A stretch of 38,331 nt of DNA from positions 1 through 38,331 of the forward strand of contig JAUXWZ010000113.1 of NCBI GenBank assembly GCA_030684835.1, written 5' to 3'. Shown piece by piece: positions 1 to 10,208 of the stretch. The stretch is from Beijerinckiaceae bacterium (GTDB taxonomy: Bacteria > Pseudomonadota > Alphaproteobacteria > Rhizobiales > Beijerinckiaceae). The stretch's first letter is position 1. Each line of letters starts with the position of its first letter. Under the pieces are notes generated by a model. The model did not search any database. It saw only the letters and a program-made list of their open reading frames with translations, and had not been told where the DNA came from. The position numbers and the translations under genes were made by a program.

Positions 1-753
<753 letters not shown>

Positions 754-757
754 CGAC

Positions 758-790
758 GCTACCCCCCGCATACGCGGGGGGTAGCTGTTT
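758..790 (+). terminator. Rho-independent-like terminator after ligA
   Basis: A perfect 12-bp stem (758-769 with 774-785) closes a 4-base loop and is followed by a short TGTTT tail. It sits in the 47-base gap between the ends of the convergent ligA and the downstream minus-strand gene, so it may serve both directions. The T-run is weak. Confidence 0.7.
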
Positions 791-800
791 GTGCTTATCC

Positions 801-2546
801 TTACTGGGGCTGGCCTGGCCGCTGAGGGGCATCCGGCTTCTGCGTGGGGCGCTGCTGCGCGCCGCGCTCTGCCTCGCCGCCGCGATTGGGCGTCGCGCCA
901 GTAGCCCCTTCGCGTCCGCCTCGGGCCGCTGCCGCAGGTTCCTGAGCACGGGCGGCCGGAGCACGCTCTGGTGCGCCCTGCGCGCGCTCGGGACGCTGCT
1001 GGGGTTGCGTGCGCTCCTCACGCTGCTGCGCGCCGCGTTCCTGCTGGCGAGCAGGCCCATCCGCAGTCCTGCCGGGGGCTGATCCTGCCTGACCGGGTGT
1101 AGAACCCGATTGCCCAGGCGTTGCGCCTCTCTGGCCCGGAGCCGAGCCAGACTGACCGGCGGGTTTCTGGCCAGACTGGCCGGCGGCGCTCGAATCAGGG
1201 CGGGTTGGCTTCTCAGTCGAGCGACCGGGCGCCGTTCCAGCTTGTCCAGGCGTTTCGCCCGCTCTTCCGGGGGCAGTGCGAGCCTGGCCGGGGGTGTCGC
1301 CTGTGCGACCGGGCGCGGTTCCGGCCTGTCCAGGGGTATCGCCTGCTCTGCCGGGCGCTGTACCGGTCTGGCCAGGTGTCGCGTTATTGCGCTCTCCTAC
1401 GGCGCCTCTGGGCTCCTGAGCGCCGGTTACCGGTCGCTGGCCGGGCGCAGTCGGGCTGCGTTGCTGGTCCGCGCCGCGTTGATCGGGCCCGCGTTGATCA
1501 AGAGTGCGTTCACCCGTTGTACGATCCTGACGTTGATCGCCCTGTCTCTGATCGCCCTGTCTCGGATCGACGCCCGGACGCTGTTCGCCCGGCGCCTGCG
1601 CGGCGCGCGGCGGACGCTCGCCCAGTCGGCCGCGTTCGTTCGTCTCTAATGCGCGCGGCGCCGGAACGTCGCGGGCGGCTTCTATTCGTACGCTGGTTTC
1701 ACGAACGACTGGACGATCGCGCTGCATACGACGGCTGTCACGCAAGTCTTCCGTGCGGAACTCAATCGCGTTACTCACGCGACTCGTTCCTGCGATCACG
1801 CGGGGGCGCACTTCGTAACTGACAATCGGACGGCCTGCGAACGCCGCCACGTAAGATGGCGAGATGCCGGGATTCACGTTCACGCCGCGGTCACGCACCA
1901 CGACGGTGCGATTGACGATCACAGTGCGCTGGAGGAATTCCGGGCGTCGTTCACGGATGATGACAGTGTTGACGCGCGGCGCCACGAGATCGCGGGCGCG
2001 GACGAAAATCCAGACGTCTGGATTATCGACGTAGTCAACTTCGTAGTCATCGGGAGCGAGCGGCGCCCAACCGATATAACGGGCGTCGGCATTGTTAGGT
2101 TTTGCGCCGCGTGCAACGACTGCGGGGCCTTCGCCACGACGCCAGTTCACCCACGCCGGGCCCCATTCGTTGCCAGGAATCCAGATCCACCCCATCTGCC
2201 GGTCATCGACCCAACGACCGTAGTGGAAGGCAACCCATCCCCAATCAGCTTCGGTTTGATCCGAATTCCAATACCAGCCCAAATCATCTGTGTAGACCCA
2301 GCGCCCAACCGTGTAGGGCCGCCAGTCCTTCGCGACTCGCGCGGGGCGCCACACTTCGCCCAAACGCGGATGGCGTTCAAAACGTCCGTGCGGCTCAAGC
2401 GCAACGCGAAACTCCTCGCGAACTTCGACGCGTTGCTGTGCGTGCGCAGGCGCCGCTACAAGCGTGGGCGCAAACGGCGCGAAACCGGCGACGAGCCCGG
2501 TCACGAGAAGGGTGGTGCAAAGTAATTTCGTGCGCGCGTGCGACAT
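801..2546 (-). CDS. Secreted tryptophan-rich DUF6600-like protein with repetitive Pro/Gly/Gln/Arg tail
   Basis: The 581-residue protein starts at ATG 2546, preceded by GGGAG. An upstream in-frame start would put an Arg-rich stretch before an obvious Sec signal peptide, which ends about residue 36 at APAHA-QQ. Residues of about 60-190 are rich in Trp and Tyr, with repeated GRWVY, GWYWNSD, WGWVAFHYGRW and GWIWIPGNEWGPAWV elements, the pattern I associate with the DUF6600 family of exported proteins. From about residue 300 to the end the sequence is low-complexity (Pro, Gly, Gln, Arg, Ala) and includes four tandem 14-residue repeats. No catalytic motif is visible and the function is unknown; a periplasmic or surface structural role is inference. 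The gene is probably monocistronic, converging on ligA. Confidence 0.8.
   Translation of the reverse strand: MSHARTKLLCTTLLVTGLVAGFAPFAPTLVAAPAHAQQRVEVREEFRVALEPHGRFERHPRLGEVWRPARVAKDWRPYTVGRWVYTDDLGWYWNSDQTEADWGWVAFHYGRWVDDRQMGWIWIPGNEWGPAWVNWRRGEGPAVVARGAKPNNADARYIGWAPLAPDDYEVDYVDNPDVWIFVRARDLVAPRVNTVIIRERRPEFLQRTVIVNRTVVVRDRGVNVNPGISPSYVAAFAGRPIVSYEVRPRVIAGTSRVSNAIEFRTEDLRDSRRMQRDRPVVRETSVRIEAARDVPAPRALETNERGRLGERPPRAAQAPGEQRPGVDPRQGDQRQGDQRQDRTTGERTLDQRGPDQRGADQQRSPTAPGQRPVTGAQEPRGAVGERNNATPGQTGTAPGRAGDTPGQAGTAPGRTGDTPGQARTAPGRAGETPGQAGTAPGRSTEKPTRPDSSAAGQSGQKPAGQSGSAPGQRGATPGQSGSTPGQAGSAPGRTADGPARQQERGAQQREERTQPQQRPERAQGAPERAPAARAQEPAAAARGGREGATGATPNRGGEAERGAQQRPTQKPDAPQRPGQPQ
1212..1379 (-). 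repeat. Four tandem 42-bp coding repeats (14-residue unit)
   Basis: Four head-to-tail units at 1212-1253, 1254-1295, 1296-1337 and 1338-1379 encode variants of TPGQAGTAPGRTGD. Degenerate related units (TPGQSGS, APGQRGA) continue toward 1080. The units stay in frame and differ at several bases, so the array is not a very recent expansion. Confidence 0.85.
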
Positions 2547-2619
2547 CGTGATGTCTCCCTGTAGTTTCCCCAGCGGATCAACAACGGGAGGGGCTGAGCA
2601 TGGTTCCCCTAACGTTAGC

Positions 2620-4443
2620 TCAGCCTCGCGCGAGAGACTTCGTCGCCTGAGCGAGCCAGCGCCGCGTTGCAGGAGACACAAGCGGCGAGATCTCGCGCCG
2701 CACACGCGCGTGATAGGCGTCAAGCCAAAGCATTTCCTCGCGCGCAAGAAGTTTCGGCTCGATGCAATTGAGATCTATGGGGACAAGGGTAAGCGTTTCA
2801 AATCCGTAAGTCTCACGCTCGCCGCCTTTTATGTCGCGCTTTTCAACGAGAACAAGATTTTCGATACGCACGCCAAATGCGCCAGTCTTATAATAGCCGG
2901 GCTCATTAGAAAGTATCATGCCCAGCTCCAGCGCGCAGGACGGGCGCTTGGAAATGTTCTGTGGACCTTCATGGACCGACAGAAACGCGCCAACGCCGTG
3001 GCCCGTGCCGTGGTCGTAATCGAGACCCGCTTCCCACAATGCGCGTCGCGCAAAAGCATCGAGCTGCGCGCCGGTTGAGCCTTTGGGAAATACGGCCCGC
3101 GCAATGGCGATGTGGCCCTTGAGCACGCGCGTGAAGCGATCGCGCATTTGTGCGTTTGGCTTGCCCACCGCGATTGTGCGCGTGATGTCCGTGGTGCCAT
3201 CCTCGTACTGTGCGCCGGAATCGAGCAGGAAAAGGCCTTTGCCAATTTTGCGATTGGTGCGCTCTGTCACCCGGTAATGCACGATGGCGCCGTTCGGGCC
3301 TGCGCCGGAGATGGTTGGGAAAGAAACTTCGACGAGCTTTTTCGTCTGACGACGAAATGTCTCGAGCGCCATCACGGCGTCGATTTCGGTGACGCGACCT
3401 GTTGGGGAGGCCTCGGAAAACCACGCCAGAAAGCTTGTCACCGCCGCGCCATCACGCAGATGCGCAGCGCGCGCGCCGCGAATTTCAGCTGCGTTCTTGC
3501 GCGCCTTCATCAGTGTGATCGGGTCGGCGTCAAGAACAGCGTCGCCGCCTGCGTCGCGAAGCGCATCGACAAGTTTGGCTGACGCAGAACCGGCATCAAA
3601 CAGCACGCGCGCCCGGTCGGCGCCCAGCGCTGCAAGATCGTCGAGCAGTTTTGCAGGCTCCTCCACCTCGGCGACGAGGCTAAGGGACGCGCGCACGTCG
3701 TCAGCGAGTTTGCGACCATCAACATACAGCCGCGGGCGAGCGTTGGCGTGGATCACTGCGAAGGCGAGCGGCAAGGGCGTGTGCGGCACATCGGCGCCAC
3801 GAATGTTGAAGGCCCATGCGACATTGTGCGCATTGGAGATAACGAGCGCATTTGCGCCGGCGAGGTTGCCCGCGATGTCGGCGAGCTTCTTTTTAGCGTC
3901 AACGCCTGCGAATTTTTTGGGGTGCAGGCGCACGGGCGCCCGAGCAGACGGCGGACGATCCGTCCATATTGCGTCGACAGGATTGTCGTTCACCGCCTGT
4001 ATCGAAGCGCCGACCTTGTGTGCGGCTTTTTCGTAGCGAGCTACACTCGCAGGCGTCGTCAGCCACGGATCATAGCCAAGCACGCTGTCGGCGCGCAGGT
4101 TCTTCTCAAGCCATTCGGCAGGCGACAAGGCGCCGCTGTCGATGGGCGTGAAAACCTTTGGGTCCACCTGATCGCAAACCTGCAAAGTGTAGCGACCGTC
4201 AACGAATATGGCGGCGCGATCGGCCAGTACAATCGCCAGCCCTGCTGACCCGGTGAAGCCCGTAAGCCACGCAAGCCGTTCCGCGTTCGCTGGCACGTAT
4301 TCGTTCTGGTGTTCGTCAGCGCGTGGAATAATGAAGCCGGTGAGGCCGCGACTTTCAAGCTCCTTGCGCAGAGCGGCGGCGCGCGCCTTGCCGTGGCTTG
4401 GGTCGGCGCTTTCGCTGAACGACTGAAAAACGCTTTCGAACAT
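2620..4443 (-). CDS. pepP: Aminopeptidase P family Xaa-Pro metallopeptidase (M24B)
   Basis: The 607-residue protein has the three-part layout of the long, eukaryote-like aminopeptidase P group: two creatinase-like N-terminal domains (about 1-310), the M24 pita-bread catalytic domain (about 315-535) and a C-terminal extension. The metal ligands are visible as Asp408 (LLDSGAQ), Asp419 (GTTDITRT), His482 (GTGHGVG), Glu514 (SNEPGYY) and Glu528 (IENLV). It should remove an N-terminal residue preceding proline, in the cytoplasm, since no signal peptide is seen. The ATG at 4443 lies only two bases after the prmA stop, so it probably belongs to the same transcript as prmA and the flavoprotein gene. 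The family call is strong; the symbol is by analogy, because classical E. coli PepP is shorter. Confidence 0.92.
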   Translation of the reverse strand: MFESVFQSFSESADPSHGKARAAALRKELESRGLTGFIIPRADEHQNEYVPANAERLAWLTGFTGSAGLAIVLADRAAIFVDGRYTLQVCDQVDPKVFTPIDSGALSPAEWLEKNLRADSVLGYDPWLTTPASVARYEKAAHKVGASIQAVNDNPVDAIWTDRPPSARAPVRLHPKKFAGVDAKKKLADIAGNLAGANALVISNAHNVAWAFNIRGADVPHTPLPLAFAVIHANARPRLYVDGRKLADDVRASLSLVAEVEEPAKLLDDLAALGADRARVLFDAGSASAKLVDALRDAGGDAVLDADPITLMKARKNAAEIRGARAAHLRDGAAVTSFLAWFSEASPTGRVTEIDAVMALETFRRQTKKLVEVSFPTISGAGPNGAIVHYRVTERTNRKIGKGLFLLDSGAQYEDGTTDITRTIAVGKPNAQMRDRFTRVLKGHIAIARAVFPKGSTGAQLDAFARRALWEAGLDYDHGTGHGVGAFLSVHEGPQNISKRPSCALELGMILSNEPGYYKTGAFGVRIENLVLVEKRDIKGGERETYGFETLTLVPIDLNCIEPKLLAREEMLWLDAYHARVRREISPLVSPATRRWLAQATKSLARG

Positions 4444-4445
4444 GT

Positions 4446-5393
4446 TCAGTCCCCACGCTGAGGCCGCGAGGATGCGCCGCCGTTACGCACGAGAAGCGTC
4501 GCCCAACCCTCAATGTCGATGCGGCGGGCAAGTTGGAAACCCTGCGCCTTGTAGGCGGAGAGCACGCCGGGCACGTCGCGGGCGAGAAGGCCGGATAGAA
4601 CAACGTCGGCGTCGATGGTTGCGGCGCGGGCGATGGAAGGCGCGAGGCCGCGCAGGGGCTTTGCAAGAATGTTCGCGAAGATCAGATCGTAAGGTCCGCT
4701 GTTGCGCAGCGCGGGATGTTCGAGCCCCGGCGCGGTGACAGGAAACACCCACGGGGCAACGCCATTCAGCACAGCGTTGGCGCGCGCGGCGTCCACCGCG
4801 ATGATGTCGATATCGCCCGCGGCGACTTTCTGGCGCAGGGCCTTCGCGGCGCCGATGGCGAGCACGCCTGTGCCGGTTCCAACATCGAGGATCGCCATGG
4901 GCCGGCGGCGTTTCAGCAGCCAGTCCAGCATCGTCAGGCAGCCGCGCGTCGTACCGTGATGGCCTGTGCCGAAGGCCAGCGCAGCTTCGATTTCGATGCC
5001 GATATCGTTTGAGCGCACGGCGGCGCGATCATGCGAGCCATGCACCAGAAAACGACCGGCGCGAACGGGCGCGAGGCCCTCAAGCGATGCGGCGATCCAG
5101 TCCTTGCTGTCGATGGACGAGAAGACCGCGGCCTTCGCGACGTCCTCGCCCGCGACGGAGGCGACAAGGGAGCGTACGTAATCTTCATCGGGCTCAGAGC
5201 CGAAATAGGCCTCCACGAGCCATTCGCCGCTCGTCCAGTCCTTGGTGTTCGGCTCGCGCTCGAAAGCGGAGGCGGCGACTTCGGCTGGGTCGAACATCTC
5301 GACAATGAGATCGGCGAGCGCGCGGGCCTGCTCTTCCGGGCAGGGCAGCGTCATCATGTGGGCGGCGTTGTTTGGGGGGAGACCTTCAAGCAT
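4446..5393 (-). CDS. prmA: Ribosomal protein L11 methyltransferase PrmA
   Basis: The product is a class I SAM-dependent methyltransferase. The glycine-rich SAM motif is ILDVGTGTGVLAIGA, preceded by the PrmA signature AFGTGHHGTTRGCL and followed by a post-motif IFANILAKPL that matches the catalytic NxLxxPL-type loop. PrmA methylates L11 at several amino groups. I chose the ATG at 5393 (315 residues; MLEGLPPNNAAH), which fits the usual N-terminus. A GTG at 5435 would add 14 unusual residues but overlaps the stop of the upstream gene in a GTGA arrangement, so translational coupling from that start cannot be excluded. It is the middle gene of a tight three-gene minus-strand unit. Confidence 0.93.
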   Translation of the reverse strand: MLEGLPPNNAAHMMTLPCPEEQARALADLIVEMFDPAEVAASAFEREPNTKDWTSGEWLVEAYFGSEPDEDYVRSLVASVAGEDVAKAAVFSSIDSKDWIAASLEGLAPVRAGRFLVHGSHDRAAVRSNDIGIEIEAALAFGTGHHGTTRGCLTMLDWLLKRRRPMAILDVGTGTGVLAIGAAKALRQKVAAGDIDIIAVDAARANAVLNGVAPWVFPVTAPGLEHPALRNSGPYDLIFANILAKPLRGLAPSIARAATIDADVVLSGLLARDVPGVLSAYKAQGFQLARRIDIEGWATLLVRNGGASSRPQRGD

Positions 5394-5431
5394 GGCGGCG
5401 TGGTAGCACGTTTGCGCGCCGCCGTCAGGCG

Positions 5432-6889
5432 TCACCCCACCAGCTTGCCCGGATTCATGATGCCCTGCGGATCAAGCGCGCTTTTGAGGGCGCGCATAAT
5501 GGCAAGCGCGGGGGCGTCATGCTCAAGGGCCATGTATTTCAACTTCGCCTGTCCGACGCCGTGCTCGCCGGTGCAGGTGCCATCCATGGAGAGACCGCGC
5601 TCAACGAGGCGTTCGAGAAAGTCCTCAACCCGAGAGATTTCCTCGTCGTCGTCGACATCGAACAGCAAGTTTACGTGGAAATTGCCGTCGCCAACGTGAC
5701 CAATGATGGGCCCGATGAGATTGGACTCCGCCATGTCGGCCTGCGTTTGCGTCACGCATTCGGCCAGCCGCGAAATCGGCACGCAAATATCGGTCGCCAG
5801 TCCCTTAGCGCCGGGCCTCAACGTGAAGCCCGCCCAATAGGCGTCGTGCCGCGCCTGCCAGAGCTTTGTGCGCTCCTCCGGCTTGGACGCGTGAGTGAAG
5901 GGCCCGCCGCCCAATTCGGCGGCGATCTCGCCAAAGCGTTCGGCCTGTTCACGCGCGCTGGCTGGCGTGCCGTGAAACTCCACAAGCAGCATCGGCGTCT
6001 CGGGCAGGTCCAGCTTTGAATGAAGGTTGACCGCGCGTACGGCGAGCGCATCCAGCAGCTCGATCCGGGCCACGGGCAGGCCAGACTGAATGGTGAGGAT
6101 CGTCGCGTCGCAGGCCGCCTTGACGCTAGGGAACGGGCACACGCCACCGACAATGGATTCAGGCAGGCCCTGCAGGCGCAACGTGATTTCGGTTATGATT
6201 CCAAGCGTGCCTTCGGCGCCCACAAAGAGACGCGTCAGATCGTAGCCTGCGGAGGATTTGCGTGCGCGCGAGCCCGTTTGCATGATCTCGCCCGATGCCG
6301 TCACGACCGTGAGCGCGAGCACATTGTCCTTCATCGTGCCATAGCGCACGGCGTTTGTGCCTGAGGCGCGCGTGGAGGCCATGCCGCCAAGCGATGCGTC
6401 AGCGCCGGGATCAATGGGGAAGAAAAGGCCCGTGTGACGCAGCGCGTCGTTCAGCTCCTTGCGGGTTACGCCCGCCTCCACGACACAATCGAGATCTTCG
6501 GTGTGGATGGCTACGATGCGCTTCATCAGGGACGTGTCGACACACACGCCGCCCATCGGCGCATTGACGTGCCCCTCAAGAGAGGTGCCCGTACCGAACG
6601 CAATGACGGGCACGCCATAGGCCGCGCAAGTCTTCACGATCTGCGCAACTTCCTCCGTGGTTTGTGGATAAACCACCGCGTCGGGCGGTTCGTTCTGCGT
6701 CCACGTCAGCGTGTGCGCGTGCTGCTGGCGTGTGCTTTCGTTCTGCGTGTAGCGGTCGCCGAAGTGTTCTGCGATTTCTGCAAGGGCGGCCGCCAGATCG
6801 CGCGATCTTGGCGCTGGCGGCGGCGGCGGCGTCTCGGTTTCGTCAGCCCATGCGCCAAGGCCGGGCAGGGGATCAGATGGCGTTGCCAT
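5432..6889 (-). CDS. FAD-linked oxidase, D-lactate dehydrogenase (cytochrome)/GlcD type
   Basis: The 485-residue protein belongs to the FAD-binding PCMH/GlcD family. The FAD-binding half shows PVIAFGTGTSLEGH and then DPGADASLGGMASTRASGT, which is typical of D-lactate dehydrogenases like mitochondrial LDHD. The C-terminal half ends with the family signature GEHGVGQAKLKY and LDPQGIMNPGKL. A histidine-rich stretch (IGHVGDGNFHVNL) supplies likely active-site residues. It probably oxidises D-lactate or another D-2-hydroxy acid, passing electrons to cytochrome c or quinone. The ATG at 6889 has a GGGAG site seven bases upstream. No glcE or glcF subunit is adjacent, which favours the stand-alone D-lactate dehydrogenase type over glycolate oxidase. 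The N-terminus has a proline run (residues 22-26). Confidence 0.9.
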   Translation of the reverse strand: MATPSDPLPGLGAWADETETPPPPPAPRSRDLAAALAEIAEHFGDRYTQNESTRQQHAHTLTWTQNEPPDAVVYPQTTEEVAQIVKTCAAYGVPVIAFGTGTSLEGHVNAPMGGVCVDTSLMKRIVAIHTEDLDCVVEAGVTRKELNDALRHTGLFFPIDPGADASLGGMASTRASGTNAVRYGTMKDNVLALTVVTASGEIMQTGSRARKSSAGYDLTRLFVGAEGTLGIITEITLRLQGLPESIVGGVCPFPSVKAACDATILTIQSGLPVARIELLDALAVRAVNLHSKLDLPETPMLLVEFHGTPASAREQAERFGEIAAELGGGPFTHASKPEERTKLWQARHDAYWAGFTLRPGAKGLATDICVPISRLAECVTQTQADMAESNLIGPIIGHVGDGNFHVNLLFDVDDDEEISRVEDFLERLVERGLSMDGTCTGEHGVGQAKLKYMALEHDAPALAIMRALKSALDPQGIMNPGKLVG

Positions 6890-6904
6890 GAAAAACTCCC
6901 GACT

Positions 6905-7465
6905 TCAGCCAGCGAATCCGCCGCCATCAAGGAATTCCTGTTCCTGCGATGTGGTGGTGCGCCCAAACAGGACATTGCGATGAGGAAAACGCCCGAACTG
7001 CCTGATTATATCCAGATGCACTTGCGCGTATCTCACATTCTCCTCAAACCCGGCGCCGAGCTGCTCGAACGCCTCGACGCATCGCAGCTGCGCGGCGACG
7101 GATTCCGCGTGCATCATGGGCAGATAGAAAAATTGTATCAGCGCGCCCTCGGTCTGCTTGTCGAACCCGCGCGCGATAGCGCGGTCGGCGACGTTGAGCG
7201 CGGCTGCGTCTGTTGCAAAAGCGTGGGCTGAGCCGCGAAACATATTGCGCGGGAATTGATCCAGAAGGATCAGCAACGCCAGCGCGCCCTCCGCTGTGTC
7301 CTCCCAACTCCACAATAGGCCGCTGGCGGCGGCCTCGTGGGCGGGTTGGAAGCGGGCGTTGATGGCGGCGTCGAACGCGTCGTCCTTCTTGTACCATTTG
7401 TCAGGCCCAGCTTCACGCCAGAAAGACACAATGTCGGATGGGTTGGTTTGTGTGGGTGTCGTCAT
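6905..7465 (-). CDS. DUF924 family protein
   Basis: The 186-residue protein matches the DUF924 family throughout: IVSFWREAGPDKWYKKDDAFD at the N-terminus, LALLILLDQFPRNMFRGSA in the middle, then FFYLPMMHAE and a C-terminal RFPHRN motif. The family is all-helical with a TPR-like fold and has no firmly assigned biochemical role. The frame is open far upstream, but homology begins at the ATG at 7465, so I start there. The gene is divergent from the helicase gene with 123 bases between the starts, and ends 15 bases before the flavoprotein gene, so read-through into that unit is possible. Confidence 0.9.
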   Translation of the reverse strand: MTTPTQTNPSDIVSFWREAGPDKWYKKDDAFDAAINARFQPAHEAAASGLLWSWEDTAEGALALLILLDQFPRNMFRGSAHAFATDAAALNVADRAIARGFDKQTEGALIQFFYLPMMHAESVAAQLRCVEAFEQLGAGFEENVRYAQVHLDIIRQFGRFPHRNVLFGRTTTSQEQEFLDGGGFAG

Positions 7466-7588
7466 AACCCGATGATGGGGCGTGCGGCGCGCGGTTGCAA
7501 TGTCGCCAGGTTCGACAATCGACCCCCACGGCCCCACATTGGGCGCATTGATTCGCTTTTCGTTCCTCTTCGTGATCTCAGGAAAACC

Positions 7589-9985
7589 GTGTCCAGCCCC
7601 TTCGACTTTGACGAGCCTGACCTGAGCCGTCCGCCCATGCCGCGTCCCGGCGGGCTGGCTGCGCGCGCGCAGGCTGCGATGACGGGGGCGCCGCGCTATC
7701 TCGAAGCGCTCAATCCCGAGCAGCGCGAGGCGGTGGAGGCTGTCGATGGCCCTGTTCTGGTGCTTGCTGGCGCGGGCACGGGCAAGACGCGGGTGCTCAC
7801 CACGCGCATCGCACACATCATCGCCACTGGCCGCGCCCGCGCGCATGAAATTCTTGCTGTCACCTTCACCAACAAAGCTTCGCGCGAGATGAAGGAGCGC
7901 ATCGGCGCTCTGACCGGACCGGTCGGCGAAGGCATGCCGTGGCTTGGCACGTTCCATTCGATAGGCACGAAAATTATTCGTCGGCACGCGGAGCTTGTCG
8001 GACTGAAATCGTCTTTCACGATCCTTGATACCGACGATCAGATACGCCTCATCAAGCAAGTGCTGCAGGCCGAGAATATCGACGAGAAGCGCTGGCCTGC
8101 ACGCCAGTTCGCTATTCTCATGGACGGCTGGAAGAACCGCGGCCTCGAGCCATCGCGTGTGCCGGCGGGCGAGGCGGAAGCGTTCGCCAACGGCAAGGGG
8201 CGCCGCATTTATGAATTTTATCAGGAGCGGCTAAAGGCGCTCAACGCGGCCGACTTTGGCGATCTGTTACTCGAAGGCCTGCGGCTGTTGCGCGATAACC
8301 CCGACGTGCTCGCCGAATATCAGCGCCGCTTCCGCTACATTCTTGTCGACGAGTATCAGGACACAAACACCGTTCAGTATCTTTGGCTGCGCCTGCTTGC
8401 GCAGGCTACGGCTGATCGTCCGCAGCGCAACATTTGTTGCGTTGGCGATGATGATCAGGCGATTTACGGCTGGCGCGGCGCGGATGTCGATAACATCCTG
8501 CGATTTGAGAAGGATTTCCCGGGCGCGAAGGTCGTGCGGCTTGAGCGTAATTATCGCTCCACCAGCCACATTCTGGCCGCGGCGTCTCATCTCATCGCGC
8601 ACAACGAAGGGCGCCTCGGCAAGACACTCTTCACAGACGGCGAAGATGGCGAAAAGCCTTGTGTCCAAGGCGTCTGGGACTCTGAGGAAGAGGCCCGCGT
8701 CGTGGGCGAAGACATTGAGCAATTGCAGCGGCGCGGCGATGGTCTCGATTCAATCGCCATTCTCGTGCGCGCGTCTTTCCAAATGCGCGAATTTGAAGAG
8801 CGCTTCATCACGCTGGGCCTGCCGTATCGAGTCATCGGCGGTCCGCGCTTTTATGAGCGCGCGGAAATTCGTGATGCGCTTGCTTACCTGCGATGTGTTG
8901 CGCAACCGGCGGATGATCTTGCCTTCGAGCGCATTTTCAACACGCCTAAACGTGGTCTTGGCGACGCTGCGCTGCAATTGATGCACGACCACGCGCGCCG
9001 GGCGAAGATCCCGCTGATGGAATCGGCGCGCCGCCTTGTCGAGACCGAAGAGCTGAAGCCAAAACAGCGGCAGTCCGTGCGGGCTTTGATGAGTGATTTC
9101 GCTCGCTGGTCGACGATGATGCAAGCGACTTCGCACAACGAGCTTGCGGAATTGATTTTGGAGGAATCCGGCTACACCGAAATGTGGCAAAAGGATCGTT
9201 CGGCCGATGCTGCGGGCCGACTGGAAAATCTCAAGGAGCTTGTTCGTTCAATGGAGGAATATCCCGATCTCGGGGCGTTCCTCGAACACATCTCGCTTGT
9301 CATGGACGCGGACAAGAACGATGGCGAAGAGCGCGTTAGCATTATGACGCTGCACGCCGCCAAAGGGCTGGAGTTTGACTCCGTCTATCTGCCCGGTTGG
9401 GAAGAAGGTCTGTTTCCGCACCAGCGCGCTCTCGACGAACAGGGCCGCTCTGGCCTCGAAGAAGAGCGCCGGCTCGCCTATGTCGGCGTGACGCGCGCGC
9501 GTCGCCGCGCGAAAATTTTCTTCGCCACCAACCGGCGCATACGCGGGCTATGGCAAACAACAATCCCGTCGCGTTTCCTGGATGAATTGCCGGCGGCGCA
9601 TGTCGATGTGGTTGAACAGCAGAGCGCCAGCTATGGCGGTTATGCTGCGTCGCGGTTCAACACGATGGACACGTTCGGCTCCTCCTACAACACTCCGGGC
9701 TGGCAACGCGCGCAAAAGCGCGGCAACGACAGCGGCGGCTCTGGCGGGTTCCGCGAGCGTGGGTCTTCCTATAGCAGCGAACGGAAAGCCGGGCCGCAGA
9801 CGATTGAAGGCGAACTTGTAGCCAAGTCTTCGGCAACCTCGTCGCATACGCGCGGCGAGCGCGTCTTTCACATCAAATTCGGCAACGGCACCGTCTTGAG
9901 CGTCGATGGCAATAAATTGACCGTGGACTTTGACAAGGCCGGCAGGAAGCTGGTTCTCGAGAGCTTCGTCCAAAAAGCCGGGTAA
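7589..9985 (+). CDS. ATP-dependent DNA helicase, PcrA/UvrD family
   Basis: This is a superfamily 1A 3'-5' helicase of 798 residues. All the expected motifs are present in order: Q-motif region LNPEQREAV, Walker A LAGAGTGKT (about residues 59-67), Ia TFTNKASREM, Ic GTFHSIG, Walker B VDEYQDTN, III GDDDQAIYGWRGAD, IV RLERNYRST, V TLHAAKGLEFD and VI YVGVTRAR. A C-terminal Tudor-like segment (HIKFGNGTVLSVDGNKLTVDFD) resembles the PcrA/UvrD module that contacts RNA polymerase. The start is uncertain: I chose GTG 7589, which has AGGA six bases upstream; ATG 7637 is possible. It acts in nucleotide excision and mismatch repair and in clearing nucleoprotein blocks. I found no LexA-type box before it. 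Confidence 0.95.
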   Translation: MSSPFDFDEPDLSRPPMPRPGGLAARAQAAMTGAPRYLEALNPEQREAVEAVDGPVLVLAGAGTGKTRVLTTRIAHIIATGRARAHEILAVTFTNKASREMKERIGALTGPVGEGMPWLGTFHSIGTKIIRRHAELVGLKSSFTILDTDDQIRLIKQVLQAENIDEKRWPARQFAILMDGWKNRGLEPSRVPAGEAEAFANGKGRRIYEFYQERLKALNAADFGDLLLEGLRLLRDNPDVLAEYQRRFRYILVDEYQDTNTVQYLWLRLLAQATADRPQRNICCVGDDDQAIYGWRGADVDNILRFEKDFPGAKVVRLERNYRSTSHILAAASHLIAHNEGRLGKTLFTDGEDGEKPCVQGVWDSEEEARVVGEDIEQLQRRGDGLDSIAILVRASFQMREFEERFITLGLPYRVIGGPRFYERAEIRDALAYLRCVAQPADDLAFERIFNTPKRGLGDAALQLMHDHARRAKIPLMESARRLVETEELKPKQRQSVRALMSDFARWSTMMQATSHNELAELILEESGYTEMWQKDRSADAAGRLENLKELVRSMEEYPDLGAFLEHISLVMDADKNDGEERVSIMTLHAAKGLEFDSVYLPGWEEGLFPHQRALDEQGRSGLEEERRLAYVGVTRARRRAKIFFATNRRIRGLWQTTIPSRFLDELPAAHVDVVEQQSASYGGYAASRFNTMDTFGSSYNTPGWQRAQKRGNDSGGSGGFRERGSSYSSERKAGPQTIEGELVAKSSATSSHTRGERVFHIKFGNGTVLSVDGNKLTVDFDKAGRKLVLESFVQKAG

Positions 9986-10208
9986 TTATCGCAAGCGTCA
10001 GCCTGCGAGCCAGGAACCGGCCAAGCTGCGCGCCAAGCCTGCGCCTGTGGATGAAACTGCGATCTGCGCGCGGCAAAGGTGGCCTCTCCAGCGTTCACGG
10101 GCTATAGCAGCGTCACGATCTGCGCCGAATCTGCCCCGGCGGAGCAAGAACGAACCGTAGCGATTGCGTTGCGGGCCAGATTTCAAAGCGGCGGCGAAGG
10201 AGAGATTG

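Noticed and set aside
1110..1822. Two long plus-strand open frames opposite the repetitive DUF6600-like gene
   Set aside because: They follow the high-GC repeat composition of the real gene in other frames, have no ribosome site, and the translations are Arg/Ser/Leu-rich without any family motif.
7466..7588. Possible LexA-type box before the PcrA/UvrD gene (GTTC near 7562)
   Set aside because: The second half-site seven bases on is TGAT, so the box is not supported.
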